Positions 50,010 to 59,442 of a DNA stretch of 64,000 bases are shown piece after piece. Numbering within the stretch: position 1 is the first letter of the stretch; each line of letters begins with the position of its first letter. Origin of the DNA: Levilactobacillus yonginensis (GTDB taxonomy: Bacteria; Bacillota; Bacilli; Lactobacillales; Lactobacillaceae); NCBI RefSeq assembly GCF_964065165.1, contig NZ_OZ061549.1, positions 2,108,001 through 2,172,000 of the forward strand. Reading direction: 5' to 3'. Made by a program: the position numbers and the translations under genes. Below the pieces are notes generated by a model, which was not told where the DNA came from, searched no databases, and saw nothing but the letters and a program-made list of their open reading frames with translations.

Positions 50010-51338
50010 TTAACGAACCATTGCTGGTTTCTTGGGATCAAACTTCCAGTTAGGAATCAAGTATTGCATGGCTTCGGCATCATTCCGAGCACCCAGGCCC
50101 TTGTCGTTGTACAGCTTGTTAGCTGCCAGAACGGCGTCCATGTCAAGTTCAACACCTAAACCTTCGTTGGTGCTTGGCACAGTGATTTTGCCATCTTTGA
50201 TTTGGTAAGGGTGCTTGGTCAAGTTTTGACCATCTTGCCAGATCCAATGCGTGTCGATGTCAAAGACGTTGCCAGGAGCAGCAGCGGCGGTGTTAACGGC
50301 CATCGCTAAGGAGATATCAAAGTGGTTGTTAGAGTGAATTCCCCAGTTTAAACCGAATTCTGAACAAAGTTGCGCAACCCGAACGGCACCTTCCATGGTC
50401 CAGAAGTGTGGATCGGCCAGAGGGATTGAAACGGCGTTCAAGGCGATGGCGTGAGACATTTGCCGCCAGTCGGTATCAACCATGTTAGTGGCAGTAGGCA
50501 TGTGGGTCTTCTTCAAGAATTCAGAAAGAATTTCTCGACCGGAAAAGCCATCTTCAGCACCAGCTGGGTCTTCGATGTAGTGGAGAACATCTTTCATTTC
50601 ATCAGCATAGTGCAGGGCGTCCTTCAAAGGCCAAGCCCCGTTTGGATCTAGGTCCAACTTAGCGTCTGGGAAAGCTTTATGTAAGGCCTTCATGACTTTA
50701 ACTTCTTCTTCACCGTCGAGCACACCACCCTTGAGCTTGAACGTCTTGAAACCGTAACGATCGTAGGCAGCTTGGGCTAATTTAACGATAGAGTCCGCGT
50801 CCATGGCTGGCTCACGCCGAAGCTTGCCCCAGTCGTCGGAGTTGTCGTCGTTCTTCAGGTAAGGTAACTTGGTCTTGGAGCTGTCACCTACAAAGAATAG
50901 GTAGCCCAGGATACCAACGTCTTCACGTTGTTGGCCGTCACCCAACAGGGCAGCAACTGGCACGTGTAGGTACTTGCCTATAAGGTCTAAGAAGGCCGTC
51001 TCCACAGCGGTTACAACGTGGATGGTCGTCCGTAGGTCAAAGGTTTGCTGGCCCCGGCCGCCCGCATCCCGGTAGCCATATTTTTTATGAATCGCTTGTA
51101 AGACTCGCTTGTATTCACCGATTGGTTGGCCAATGACCAATGACTTGGTGTCGTTTAACGTATCCGTGATGGCTTTCCCACCAGGGATCTCACCAACACC
51201 GGTCATGCCGTTGTCGGTCGTTAGGATAACTAAGTTACGTGTGAAGTAAGGGCCGTGAGCACCGCTCAAGTTCATGAGCATGCTGTCGTAACCAGCTACG
51301 GGGTAAACATCCATTTTAGCAATTGTAGGGACTGTCAT
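50010..51338 (-). CDS. gudD: Glucarate dehydratase
   Basis: Enolase-superfamily enzyme of 442 aa that dehydrates D-glucarate (and L-idarate) to 5-keto-4-deoxy-D-glucarate. The glucarate dehydratase features are present: the K-x-K base pair in FKTFKLKGG, metal ligands at LDLDPNGAW, a following acidic pair near IEDPAG, NMVDTDW, and the late His in [13 protein letters not shown]. The N-terminal capping domain has [14 protein letters not shown] [11 protein letters not shown]. The length matches GudD (about 446 aa). GGAGCAATAATT precedes ATG 51338. Divergent from a LysR regulator. First step of an aldarate pathway whose aldolase is not in this window. Confidence 0.93.
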   Translation of the reverse strand: MTVPTIAKMDVYPVAGYDSMLMNLSGAHGPYFTRNLVILTTDNGMTGVGEIPGGKAITDTLNDTKSLVIGQPIGEYKRVLQAIHKKYGYRDAGGRGQQTFDLRTTIHVVTAVETAFLDLIGKYLHVPVAALLGDGQQREDVGILGYLFFVGDSSKTKLPYLKNDDNSDDWGKLRREPAMDADSIVKLAQAAYDRYGFKTFKLKGGVLDGEEEVKVMKALHKAFPDAKLDLDPNGAWPLKDALHYADEMKDVLHYIEDPAGAEDGFSGREILSEFLKKTHMPTATNMVDTDWRQMSHAIALNAVSIPLADPHFWTMEGAVRVAQLCSEFGLNWGIHSNNHFDISLAMAVNTAAAAPGNVFDIDTHWIWQDGQNLTKHPYQIKDGKITVPSTNEGLGVELDMDAVLAANKLYNDKGLGARNDAEAMQYLIPNWKFDPKKPAMVR

Positions 51339-51382
51339 AATTATTGCTCCTTTGTGATTTAATTAACATTTTCTATACTTAT

Positions 51383-51415
51383 ATTCTACTCAGTAATTGA
51401 CCGTTTAAACAGTCA
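51383..51415 (-). promoter_or_regulatory. gudD promoter with overlapping palindrome
   Basis: On the minus strand: -35 TGTTTA (51406-51411), 17-base spacer, -10 TAGAAT (51383-51388). TGACCGTTTAAACAGTCA (51398-51415, 16 of 18 positions symmetric) covers the -35. It lies in the gap shared with the LysR gene, so it may be its binding site, although LysR sites are more often T-N11-A. Confidence 0.5.
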
Positions 51416-51581
51416 CGAAAGGGACCGTATGCGCACCAAAAGTACCTACGAACTGGCAAAAGTTGTTGCGAGACGGCAACCCCGCGGTAGCGTGCCTGTA
51501 ATATAAGTAGTGTAAACTAGAAAAAGCGGCGTCTGTCGTTTTGGGGGAGTAAGGACAGATTTTACATAGAGGTGAATTTGC

Positions 51582-52472
51582 GTGGATATTAATAAGATGC
51601 GGACATTTTTAACGATTGCCAAGTATGGTAGCTTTCGGGCGGCTTCTGAGAAGCTATTTTTATCTCCCAGAGCGGTGTCTAAGCAGATGGATCAGATTGA
51701 AAATGAGCTGGGCGTCAAACTGTTCAACCGACAGAAGAACAATACGAGCTTAACCAACATTGGTGAAGAGTTCATCGTGACGGCTCAGGATATTGTTAAT
51801 AATTACACGGATGCTTTCAACAAGATTCAAATGGAGAGTGCCAGTGATTCCAATAAAATTCTCCTAGGTTTCTCTTCGCAAAATCAAGCGACGGTGATCC
51901 AGCAGACCTTTGAACCGGTCTTGAAAAAGCGGCCGGAGCTTCGCTTGGAGATGCGTGAGGAGAGTGGCAAGCGGCTGATTGCGATGGTGGCAGCAAAGAA
52001 GCTGCATCTGGCAGTCACGCCAGAATACGCTGAAGAAGCCACTTATAGTCCTGATGTGGGGGTCAAGAAACTTCTCACCGGCAAGATGGTGGTCGGAATT
52101 AGCAAGCTAGATCCGCTGAGTGAACTGGATAGTATCGATTTGGAACAGCTGAAGGATCGACTGGTCTTATACTACAACAACTCTGAGTCGACCTACCTGC
52201 AGGATGTTTTCTTCAAAAAGTATGACGGTATTTTTGAGAAGAAGCATATTAAACGGGTTTCTTCGATTGAACAGCGGGACCTGTTGATTTCATTTGGGCG
52301 AGGGATCGGGTTTTATCCGGAACCCTTGCAACCAGCTGAAAAGTTGCGGAATCCCATGCTTAAATTCTTAACGATAACGAATAACATTAGTACCTACTAC
52401 TCATCGGTTCTTCTGTACAACAAGAAGGAAGACAATCCAATCGTCCGCGAGTTTATTTCTAACTTTGATTAA
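51582..52472 (+). CDS. LysR-family transcriptional regulator
   Basis: 296 aa, usual for the family. The N-terminal HTH is MRTFLTIAKYGSFRAASEKLFLSPRAVSKQMDQIENELGVKLF in outline (residues 5-50), followed by RQKNNTSLTNIGEEF. The C-terminal periplasmic-binding-like domain spans about 90-290. The start is GTG 51582 with GAGGTGA 6 bases upstream. It is divergent from gudD and probably activates the aldarate genes in response to a sugar acid or pathway intermediate (inference from context). Confidence 0.88.
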   Translation: MDINKMRTFLTIAKYGSFRAASEKLFLSPRAVSKQMDQIENELGVKLFNRQKNNTSLTNIGEEFIVTAQDIVNNYTDAFNKIQMESASDSNKILLGFSSQNQATVIQQTFEPVLKKRPELRLEMREESGKRLIAMVAAKKLHLAVTPEYAEEATYSPDVGVKKLLTGKMVVGISKLDPLSELDSIDLEQLKDRLVLYYNNSESTYLQDVFFKKYDGIFEKKHIKRVSSIEQRDLLISFGRGIGFYPEPLQPAEKLRNPMLKFLTITNNISTYYSSVLLYNKKEDNPIVREFISNFD

Positions 52473-52490
52473 TGGACGTTTAACCTAAAG

Positions 52491-52731
52491 GCTGAAAGTA
52501 CTGAAACACCCACTATGCTGGATACAGTAAGAATTTGGTATTGGCGTTTAGTCAAGAACAGTGGAAAATTCCCACCTGACCGTTCGCCAAATTTGGACTG
52601 GAACGCGGTGAGAAGGACGGGACAAGCCAAAAGGCGGTTTTGCCCCTCGCCTGAAGCCGCAAAGCACGGCTTCAAGTCGCCAGTTTCAAGAAAATCACTT
52701 GAGAATCCCACGGCTGAGTCCAGATTTGACT
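52491..52731 (+). repeat. Intergenic repeat R1, copy C, with R2-like hairpin tail
   Basis: GCTGAAAGTACTGAAACAC, CCACTATGCTGGATACAG and CCGTTCGCCAAATTTGGAC match 20731 and, reversed, 47258. The following part has GGACGGGACAAGCC, GCCTGAAGCCG...CGGCTTCAAG (hairpin). Its outer arms CAAATTTGGAC (52588-52598) and GTCCAGATTTG pair. Non-coding. Confidence 0.65.
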
Positions 52732-52774
52732 AAAAATGATGCGCAATCCTGAACAGGGACTGTGCATCATTTTT
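52732..52774. terminator. Bidirectional terminator between LysR and lactonase genes
   Basis: AAAAATGATGCGCA...TGTGCATCATTTTT stem with an inner TCC/GGGA pairing. Confidence 0.85.
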
Positions 52775-52832
52775 GATGAGGACTATTAATAATGGGTGCT
52801 GTGATTGTGTGATGGAAGCTAGTCACATGCTA

Positions 52833-53960
52833 TTAGGCCAAGAAATCCGTTGCTTCAACGACCCGGACACAGGCATCGTGTTTGATGTGACGTTGGGCAA
52901 CACTTAAGTAGCCGTTTTCCTTGTCCCGGTTAAACAGAATCAGCTCATTGTTGTTCTGGTTAGCACAGAGCAAGAAGTCACCGTCACGGCTGATACCAAA
53001 GTCACGAGGGAAGACCCCTTCCGTTTTAATCTGTTGAATCTTCTCTAAGCGCCGACCACCATCTAAGACCTTGTGAACGGCCAACGAGTTGTGGCCCCGG
53101 TTAGAAACGTAGACGAATTTTTCGTCAGGAGAGAGCCGGATAGCGGCAGAACCGTTGTGACCAACGAATCCTTCAGGGATGTTTGAGTAGTCTTCAATGA
53201 CGGCTAACTTCCCAGTTTCGGGATCATACTCAACGACGGCGACCTTGCTGGCTAATTCACCCAAGACGTAGATGTAGTTAGTCTTCTGTGACATGGCGAT
53301 TTGCCGTGGGCCAAAGCCTGGACGCATCTTCAATTCGTAAACGGGGGTCAATTCAGCCGTATCGTTGTTCACATCAAAAACGAACAACTTGTCACAACCT
53401 AAGCCACAAATAATTAAGCGGCCATCTGGTAACAGGCGAGCAAAGTGAATGTGGGCGTGGTCTTGTTCAACCAGGGGACCGTTGCCTTCGATTGGGTAGG
53501 TGTGGCTGGCAGTGATGTTGAAGTTGTCGTCCATCTTGTAAGTGTGGATGGCGTTGGTGTTGTAGTTAGCAGCAAAGAGAACTTTGTGTTCGCTGTCGAT
53601 GGAGATGTATGACGGCACGGTGTAAGGTAATTTGTTCCAGAAGTACAGGTTCTTGGCAGCATCGTAGGCTTCGTAGGAACCGTGCTTCTTAGGTAGGTAA
53701 CTTTCTGAAATAGTCTTGCCGGATTCAGCGTCGATGACGGCTACGCCACCTTCGTTCTCGTTGCGGGTAAGAACGGTCGCAATCTTCTTGCCGGAAGCAG
53801 AAAAATTAAAGAATGCGGGGTTTTCAACCTTGGCAAGCAAAGAAATATCTGTAATTTCTTGTTTGGCCGTGTCGAGTGATGCGACGTAGATACCATCAGA
53901 TTGGTTGTTTTCCGTATAACTATCGCTGGTATAACCACCTAATAAAAACTTATCAATCAT
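52833..53960 (-). CDS. Lactonase-family seven-bladed beta-propeller protein
   Basis: 375 aa with the repeating blade pattern of the 6-phosphogluconolactonase-like (YbhE/Pgl, PF10282) family: FLLGGYTSDS at the start, YISIDSEHKVLFAANYNTNAIHTY, HIHFARLLPDGRLIICGLGCDKLFVFDV, HNGSAAIRLSPDEKFVYVSNRGHNSLAVH and PRDFGISRDGDFLLCANQNNNELILF. In this cluster it may open aldaro- or aldonolactones before dehydration, rather than act in the pentose phosphate pathway (inference). GGGAGG lies 8 bases before ATG 53960. It follows the dehydratase gene by 14 bases on the same strand, so the two form an operon. Confidence 0.85.
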   Translation of the reverse strand: MIDKFLLGGYTSDSYTENNQSDGIYVASLDTAKQEITDISLLAKVENPAFFNFSASGKKIATVLTRNENEGGVAVIDAESGKTISESYLPKKHGSYEAYDAAKNLYFWNKLPYTVPSYISIDSEHKVLFAANYNTNAIHTYKMDDNFNITASHTYPIEGNGPLVEQDHAHIHFARLLPDGRLIICGLGCDKLFVFDVNNDTAELTPVYELKMRPGFGPRQIAMSQKTNYIYVLGELASKVAVVEYDPETGKLAVIEDYSNIPEGFVGHNGSAAIRLSPDEKFVYVSNRGHNSLAVHKVLDGGRRLEKIQQIKTEGVFPRDFGISRDGDFLLCANQNNNELILFNRDKENGYLSVAQRHIKHDACVRVVEATDFLA

Positions 53961-53974
53961 TTGAATAACCTCCC

Positions 53975-55192
53975 TTAGTCAACAGTAACGATCTTACATT
54001 TAGCAATTGTTTCTTCGGTTAATTCTTGGCCGATCCCAGGACGATCAGGAATGTCGATGTGACCGTTAACGGCTTGGAAATCGTCGTACTTGCAGGTTGA
54101 ACGGTCCTTGGCGTTGCGGGCCCGTTGGTAAACTTCGTGAATCAAGAAGTTAGGAATGACGGCTTCAACTTGAACAGCGGCTGCGACGGCAATTGGACTC
54201 CCGCAAACGTGAACTTGAGCGTTGATGTCGTAGGTGTAAGCCATGTCACAGATCTTCTTGGCTTCGGTGATCCCCCCGCACAAGCAGAGGTCAGGTTGAG
54301 CAACCTTGATGGAACGGTCTTCGAAGAATTTGCGGAAACCGAAGCGGGTGAAGACCCGTTCACCGGCAGCAACGGGGATGTTGACGTGTTCAGCAACTTC
54401 CTTGGTGTTGTCGGAGTTCAGTGTGTTCACGGGCTCTTCATAGTAGAGAATGTTCAAATCTTCTAGTGCCTGACCAATCTTAATGGCAGATGTCGTGTCA
54501 GAGTTGGCGTGCATATCGATGATGATCCCCAGGTCGTCTCCACCAGCCTCACGCATAGCTTTAACCCGGTTATAAGCCACGTTGATCACGTGTTGGGAGA
54601 CGGTCCCACGAGTTTGCCATTCGTCACTGCCATCGGGCTTTTCACTCAATAGGACGGGGTCAAACTTCAAGGCATCGTAGCCTTCTGCCATGATGCGCTT
54701 GGTGACATCGGCATACTCGTCGGGAGTGTAGAGCTTGAGTTTCTTGATATCTTCACCCCAGTTGTACTGTAACTGACTGGCGTAGGAACGCAGGTGGTCG
54801 TTAGTTTTACCACCGAGTAATTGATAGACGGGGGTGTTGTAGTACTTCCCTTTGATATCCCAGAGAGCAATGTCAATGGCACTGATAGCAGCGTTAACCA
54901 CGACCCCGCCGGCAATTCCCCAATATGTAGTCGTTAATAATTGGTTCCAAATCTTTTCGATGTTGCGGGGGTCCTCACCGATAATGACTCGGCTAAAGTC
55001 CTGCAACATACCGAAGCCACCGCGCCAGCCCTTACCATAGGCTAAGCCGGCTTCACCGAATCCTGAGATACCTTCATCGGTGTTGATGCGAATAACTAAG
55101 GGAGACCAAGCTTCCTGGCTGCCTGATCCGTTACCACTGAAGCTGGGATCTTCGCTAGGCACTTTCATGATGTCGACGCTCGTAATCTTCAT
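53975..55192 (-). CDS. Mandelate racemase/muconate lactonizing enzyme family dehydratase
   Basis: Enolase-superfamily enzyme of 405 aa. The N-terminal capping domain includes ISGFGEAGLAYGKGW. The barrel has YDALKFDPV (Lys base), metal ligands in LGIIIDMHAN, LYYEEPVN and VAAGERVF, and a late His in QVHVCGSPIAVAAAVQVEAV. That last segment resembles galactonate dehydratase-like and ManD-like enzymes. Likely acts on a C6 aldonate or aldarate, or on its lactone as cycloisomerase; the exact substrate cannot be read. GGAGGA lies 8 bases before ATG 55192. First gene of the operon with the lactonase-fold protein. Confidence 0.85.
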   Translation of the reverse strand: MKITSVDIMKVPSEDPSFSGNGSGSQEAWSPLVIRINTDEGISGFGEAGLAYGKGWRGGFGMLQDFSRVIIGEDPRNIEKIWNQLLTTTYWGIAGGVVVNAAISAIDIALWDIKGKYYNTPVYQLLGGKTNDHLRSYASQLQYNWGEDIKKLKLYTPDEYADVTKRIMAEGYDALKFDPVLLSEKPDGSDEWQTRGTVSQHVINVAYNRVKAMREAGGDDLGIIIDMHANSDTTSAIKIGQALEDLNILYYEEPVNTLNSDNTKEVAEHVNIPVAAGERVFTRFGFRKFFEDRSIKVAQPDLCLCGGITEAKKICDMAYTYDINAQVHVCGSPIAVAAAVQVEAVIPNFLIHEVYQRARNAKDRSTCKYDDFQAVNGHIDIPDRPGIGQELTEETIAKCKIVTVD

Positions 55193-55217
55193 AGCATTAT
55201 TCCTCCTAACAAATTAA

Positions 55218-55258
55218 GTGAAGCGTTTACATTCTTAGCATAGTGACTAAATTCACTA
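55218..55258 (-). promoter_or_regulatory. cre-like half-site and palindrome upstream of the dehydratase operon
   Basis: On the minus strand TGTAAACGCTTCAC (55218-55231) keeps the left part of the CcpA consensus but misses its last three positions. TAGTGA-CTAAAT-TCACTA (55241-55258) is a perfect inverted repeat just upstream. Both are candidates for control of the operon. The rest of the gap to 55564 holds a -10-like TATACT at 55486-55491 with CGTGA...TCACG just before it, likely the promoter of the dehydrogenase gene. Confidence 0.4.
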
Positions 55259-55564
55259 ATTGACAGATACGACTTGTTCGGTAGGGCGACTTAAAGTTGC
55301 CGTGAAGGTTTTCTATAAAATACAGCTAAAATCTTGGAATGTTAGTAAATCGCTGGCATTACAATGTCGATAGCGTATACACCTTTATGAATAACTCGTA
55401 GAAGACGTTGGCCATTCACTTCTGCGGGGACTAATTGTTCACATCAGGTCAGATTGGTCGCTTTCTAATCGTGAAAGGTCTCACGTATACTTATGGCAGA
55501 AGCTAATTGTGATTGTCGTTTCCCGACTAGCAATTCTACATATTTATTACAGGAGGTCAGTTCA

Positions 55565-56548
55565 ATGAAGAAAGTATTGATGAGCGAGAAGATTGACGAT
55601 GCTGGTATTAAGTTGTTGGAAGACAACGGGTTTACTGTCACCACCTCTCCCGCGACTGATGTTGAGACTATGAAGAAGGAGATTCAGGATGCCTACGCTG
55701 TGATTATGCGTTCTTCAGAATTACCTGAAGAAGTCATTGCTGCTGGTAAAGAGTTGCAGATTATCTCCAGAAATGGAACCGGTATCAATAACGTCGACGT
55801 GGACAGTGCCACGAAGCACAACGTTCTGGTTGCTAAGGTCAATGGTGCCAATGCATTCGCCGTTGCTGAATACGCCTTAACTTGCATGTTGATGTTGAGC
55901 CGTAAAATCGTGAATGATGATCGATTGGTTCGTGCTAAGAAGGATAGTTTGGCTGAATATGGGTCAATGCCAAACTTTTCTACTCAGATGGGCATCAACG
56001 GAAATGAACTTCGCGGCAAGACGTTGGCTATCTTAGGTGTTGGTCGGATTGGGCGTCAGTTGGCCAAGTTTGCTGAAGCCTTTCAGATGAACGTTATCGG
56101 CTACGACCCCTACGTCAAGGATGATCCCGTTAAGATGTACGATTCCTTGGATGAGATTTACCCAATTGCTGATTTCATTTCAGTACATATGCCTTACACC
56201 CCTGAAACTGCCAACATGATCAGCAAGAAGCAATTGGCTATGATGAAGCCCAATGCTATCCTGATTAATTCGGCACGGGGTGGCATCATTAATGAACAAG
56301 ACCTAGCAGACGCCTTGAATAAGGGCGAAATTGCTGGGGCTGCCTTAGATTCATTCAGACCAGAACCACCAGCTCCGGATAATCCACTGTTTGCCACCGA
56401 CAACGTCCTCTTAACTTCGCACATTGCTGGGACAACGGCTGAAGCTAACCGCGCGCTGGGTGTCGGTGCTGCGCAAGCTATCGTGGACTTTTCTAACGGT
56501 AAGATGCCTGAATTTCCAGTAAATCCAGAGGTCTTTGCCACGAATTAA
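55565..56548 (+). CDS. D-2-hydroxyacid dehydrogenase (SerA-like)
   Basis: NAD-dependent dehydrogenase of 327 aa. The Rossmann motif GVGRIGRQLAKFAEAF (about 158-173) binds NAD. The catalytic Arg lies in NSARGGIINEQDL, Glu in the PEPPAPDNPLF region and His in LLTSHIAGTTAEA. An early RNGTGINNVDV is typical of the 3-phosphoglycerate/2-hydroxyacid dehydrogenase family. The start is ATG 55565, with AGGAGG about 9 bases upstream; the frame is open from 55493, but that part is leader. It is followed by the anion transporter gene after 21 bases, so it probably handles a hydroxyacid or keto acid taken up by it. Substrate unknown. Confidence 0.87.
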   Translation: MKKVLMSEKIDDAGIKLLEDNGFTVTTSPATDVETMKKEIQDAYAVIMRSSELPEEVIAAGKELQIISRNGTGINNVDVDSATKHNVLVAKVNGANAFAVAEYALTCMLMLSRKIVNDDRLVRAKKDSLAEYGSMPNFSTQMGINGNELRGKTLAILGVGRIGRQLAKFAEAFQMNVIGYDPYVKDDPVKMYDSLDEIYPIADFISVHMPYTPETANMISKKQLAMMKPNAILINSARGGIINEQDLADALNKGEIAGAALDSFRPEPPAPDNPLFATDNVLLTSHIAGTTAEANRALGVGAAQAIVDFSNGKMPEFPVNPEVFATN

Positions 56549-56569
56549 CGTTGAGGAGATGTCATTGTC

Positions 56570-57967
56570 ATGAAGCACGGAAAATTAATTGCCGGTGTTA
56601 TCGGACTAATCTTAGGAATCATCATTGCATTCTTTATTCCAGTTCCGCATGGGTTAACGCACGCAGCTATGGTCGTCTTGGCAACGTTAGTCACGGCGAA
56701 CATCTTCTGGATCTTTAACGTCATTCCTAGTTTTGCTACTGGGCTATTGATGTTATCTTCCTGGGTCGTTTTAAATGCGGTACCGTTTGAAGATTCATTT
56801 GCTATTTTCTCTTCCACAACGATGTGGATCATTATCGGTGGTTTGGCCTTAGGGGCCGCTGCCACAAAGACCGGGCTAATTACGCGGATTGCCTACAAAA
56901 TCATGTCATTGTTCCCGGCTAACTTTAAGGGGCAATCACTGGCGCTGTTTATTTCTGGAACAATTATTGCGCCTATGATTCCTAGTGCGCACCCTAAGGC
57001 TGCGATGAGTACGCCTTTAGCTAAAGGAATTAGTAATGCTCTGGGGTACAAGCCCAAGAGTGCTGCCAGTTCAGGCCTGTTCTTGGCTGCTATGTGGGGC
57101 TTCTTCGTTACGGAAGGTAGTTTCCTCAGTGCCACGGCGCAGAACTATGCGTTCAAAGGCCTGTTGCCAGCTAAGTATCAAGCCGTTCTGTCTTGGGGTA
57201 AGTGGTTCATTATGATGCTCCCATGGACGATCGTTATCTTAGTTGCGGGTTACTTCTTGCTTAATTCGTTGTTCAAACCCAAGGATGATAAGCCGGTCTC
57301 GCGGGAATTCATTAACCAGCAGTTATCTGATTTAGGCGGCATGTCGCGGAACGAAAAAATCACGGCGGCTGCAATCTTAATCGCAATCGTGATGTGGATT
57401 TTGGAATCCACCATCAACATTCCGTCTGCAGTTACCGCTTTAATCTGGGTTAGTGTTCTGGTTGCCTTGAAAGTATTGACGCCAGATGACTTCAAGTCGC
57501 GTTTGAGTTGGTCAACGATTATCTTCATTGGGACGGTTATGGCGTTAGGAAACGTGATGCAGACGGTTGGACTGACGAACTGGTTGCGGGACGTCTTAAA
57601 ACCCGTCATTGGACCAGTCGTTGGCAACATCTGGATCGCCGTCATCGTCTTACCAATCGTGATTTACTTGATCAAGTTTGTCGTAGTCTCCCTGATTTCT
57701 GCTGGGACGTTGGTAACCCTGGCGTTGCTACCATTTGTTACGCAGATGGGCTTCAACCCTGGTATCTTGGTAATTATCGTTACGACCAGTGTTAACGTTT
57801 GGTTATTGTCTTACATGAACGCGCCATTCCTGACTGGGTCAGCCGCTGTTCAGGACAGCATGGCGTCGCGGGCTTCAATGGCCAAATCTTCTGTCGGGTA
57901 CATGGTCATCAACATTGTTGGGTTACTGATCTGTGTCCCGCTGTGGCAGTTAATGGGTCTGGCTTAA
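56570..57967 (+). CDS. DASS/SLC13-family anion transporter
   Basis: Membrane protein of 465 aa with about 11-12 hydrophobic segments. Typical DASS features are the two helical hairpins with SGTIIAPMIPSAHPKAAMSTPLA (about 125-147) and SYMNAPFLTGSAAVQDS near the C-terminus (SNT-like motifs replaced by SAH/NAP). These carry dicarboxylates, malate/citrate or related sugar acids with Na+ or H+. GAGGAG precedes ATG 56570. Co-transcribed with the hydroxyacid dehydrogenase gene; terminator at 57987. Confidence 0.82.
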   Translation: MKHGKLIAGVIGLILGIIIAFFIPVPHGLTHAAMVVLATLVTANIFWIFNVIPSFATGLLMLSSWVVLNAVPFEDSFAIFSSTTMWIIIGGLALGAAATKTGLITRIAYKIMSLFPANFKGQSLALFISGTIIAPMIPSAHPKAAMSTPLAKGISNALGYKPKSAASSGLFLAAMWGFFVTEGSFLSATAQNYAFKGLLPAKYQAVLSWGKWFIMMLPWTIVILVAGYFLLNSLFKPKDDKPVSREFINQQLSDLGGMSRNEKITAAAILIAIVMWILESTINIPSAVTALIWVSVLVALKVLTPDDFKSRLSWSTIIFIGTVMALGNVMQTVGLTNWLRDVLKPVIGPVVGNIWIAVIVLPIVIYLIKFVVVSLISAGTLVTLALLPFVTQMGFNPGILVIIVTTSVNVWLLSYMNAPFLTGSAAVQDSMASRASMAKSSVGYMVINIVGLLICVPLWQLMGLA

Positions 57968-57986
57968 TCAGGCCAATTTGTCAAAA

Positions 57987-58020
57987 TAAAAACCAACGCA
58001 CGAACGCGTTGGTTTTTATT
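57987..58020 (+). terminator. Terminator of the dehydrogenase-transporter operon
   Basis: AAAAACCAACGC-acgaac-GCGTTGGTTTTTATT, a perfect stem. Confidence 0.9.
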
Positions 58021-58032
58021 TCAACTTGTTAG

Positions 58033-58046
58033 TGAAACCGCTCACA
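58033..58046 (+). promoter_or_regulatory. cre site (CcpA) at the GntP gene
   Basis: TGAAACCGCTCACA matches TGWAANCGNTNWCA at every position. It lies 16 bases before the TTG start and just upstream of the GGAGGTG ribosome binding site, where bound CcpA would block transcription. Confidence 0.7.
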
Positions 58047-58062
58047 TTTGGAGGTGCTACAA

Positions 58063-59400
58063 TTGCCAATTATTGCGATAATATTAGGAATTGCCATACT
58101 GATTTACATGATCATCAGACTAAAAATGAACACTTTCGTATCACTGGTGATTACCTCAATCTTCGTGGGGTTATTCTTAGGGATTCCATGGACGCGAATT
58201 GCTGAGGTCGTTGAAAAGGGGATTGGCGACCAGGTTGGTCACTTAGCCATTATCTTTGGGTTAGGGTCGATGCTGGGCAAACTGATTTCTGATTCAGGAG
58301 CTGGTCATCAGATTGCTATGACGTTAACCGAAAAGTTCGGCCCCAAGTATATTGAGTGGGCTGTGGTTATTTCGGCCTTTGTCATTGGATTGGCCCTGTT
58401 CTTTGAAGTGGGTCTGGTCGTCCTATTGCCAATTATTTACGTAATCGCTCAAGAGATGAACATTGCTTTGCTCTACCTGGCCATTCCAATGGCAGCGGCA
58501 CTGAACGTGGCCCACGCCTTCTTACCACCTCACCCAGCACCAACGGCGATTGCTGGTATTCTGGGCGCACCATTGGGTCAGGTCCTGCTGTTAGGGATAA
58601 TTGCGGCTATTCCGACGGTCATTATTATGGGGCCAGGGTATAACCACTTGCTTCACCGGCTAGCCCCACAGATTTACCATAAAAACGTTAAGATTGCTGT
58701 TTTAGGTGACGTGAAGATGGATTGGCAGAAGGATGAGTTGCCGTCATTTGGTGTCAGTCTGGCGACTGCCGTGATGCCGGTGATTCTGATTGTGATTGCG
58801 ACCCTAGCGAAGTATCTCTTACCTAAGCATATATTTATTGGTGAGTTTCTCCAATTCATTGGGATTCCAGACATTGCCATGATTTTGGCTTTGATTTGGG
58901 CAATCTATGCCGTTGGTCTCAAACGAGGGATGCACATGAAACAGATTGGCCAGTCGTTTGAGACGGCCATTAAGCAGATTGCCATGATGCTGCTGATCGT
59001 TGGTGGTGGCGGCGCCTTCAAGGAAGTTTTGGTTGAAGGTGGCGTTGCAAAATACGTGTCACAGATGTTTACGAACTTAGACCTCTCACCACTGATTGCC
59101 GCTTGGTTAATTACGGCTGTGCTACGGATCTGCTTGGGATCGACGACGGTTGCTTCCTTGACGGGTGCCGGTTTAGTTGCACCCATGATTGCCTCGACGA
59201 CTGTTGATCCAGCATTGATGGTCTTAGCGGTTGGGGCTGGGTCGGTCTTCTGCGACCACGTTAACGGCGCCGGTTTCTGGATGGTCAAGCAATACTTCGG
59301 GTTGACTTTGAAGGAGGCTCTGCTGTCCTGGACGACTCTGACTATGGTGATGTCAGTTGTGGGTTTAGTTGCTGTCCTAGGCATTTCACTGTTTGTTTAA
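58063..59400 (+). CDS. GntP-family gluconate/sugar-acid:H+ symporter
   Basis: Permease of 446 aa with about 12 membrane segments. GntP signatures are present: FGLGSMLGKLISDSGAGHQIAMTL (about 70-92), HAFLPPHPAPTAIAGILGA (about 150-168), and the late CLGSTTVASLTGAGLVAPM and FCDHVNGAGFWMVKQY. The start is TTG 58063 with GGAGGTG 6 bases upstream; the frame is open from 58048. It imports gluconate, idonate, glycerate or an aldarate; given gudD and the lactonase nearby, a C6 sugar acid is likely. Carbon catabolite control through the cre site is probable. Confidence 0.9.
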   Translation: MPIIAIILGIAILIYMIIRLKMNTFVSLVITSIFVGLFLGIPWTRIAEVVEKGIGDQVGHLAIIFGLGSMLGKLISDSGAGHQIAMTLTEKFGPKYIEWAVVISAFVIGLALFFEVGLVVLLPIIYVIAQEMNIALLYLAIPMAAALNVAHAFLPPHPAPTAIAGILGAPLGQVLLLGIIAAIPTVIIMGPGYNHLLHRLAPQIYHKNVKIAVLGDVKMDWQKDELPSFGVSLATAVMPVILIVIATLAKYLLPKHIFIGEFLQFIGIPDIAMILALIWAIYAVGLKRGMHMKQIGQSFETAIKQIAMMLLIVGGGGAFKEVLVEGGVAKYVSQMFTNLDLSPLIAAWLITAVLRICLGSTTVASLTGAGLVAPMIASTTVDPALMVLAVGAGSVFCDHVNGAGFWMVKQYFGLTLKEALLSWTTLTMVMSVVGLVAVLGISLFV

Positions 59401-59442
59401 GTAAATTAGGTTGGTGGTCACTAGAACTTACATACATGATAA

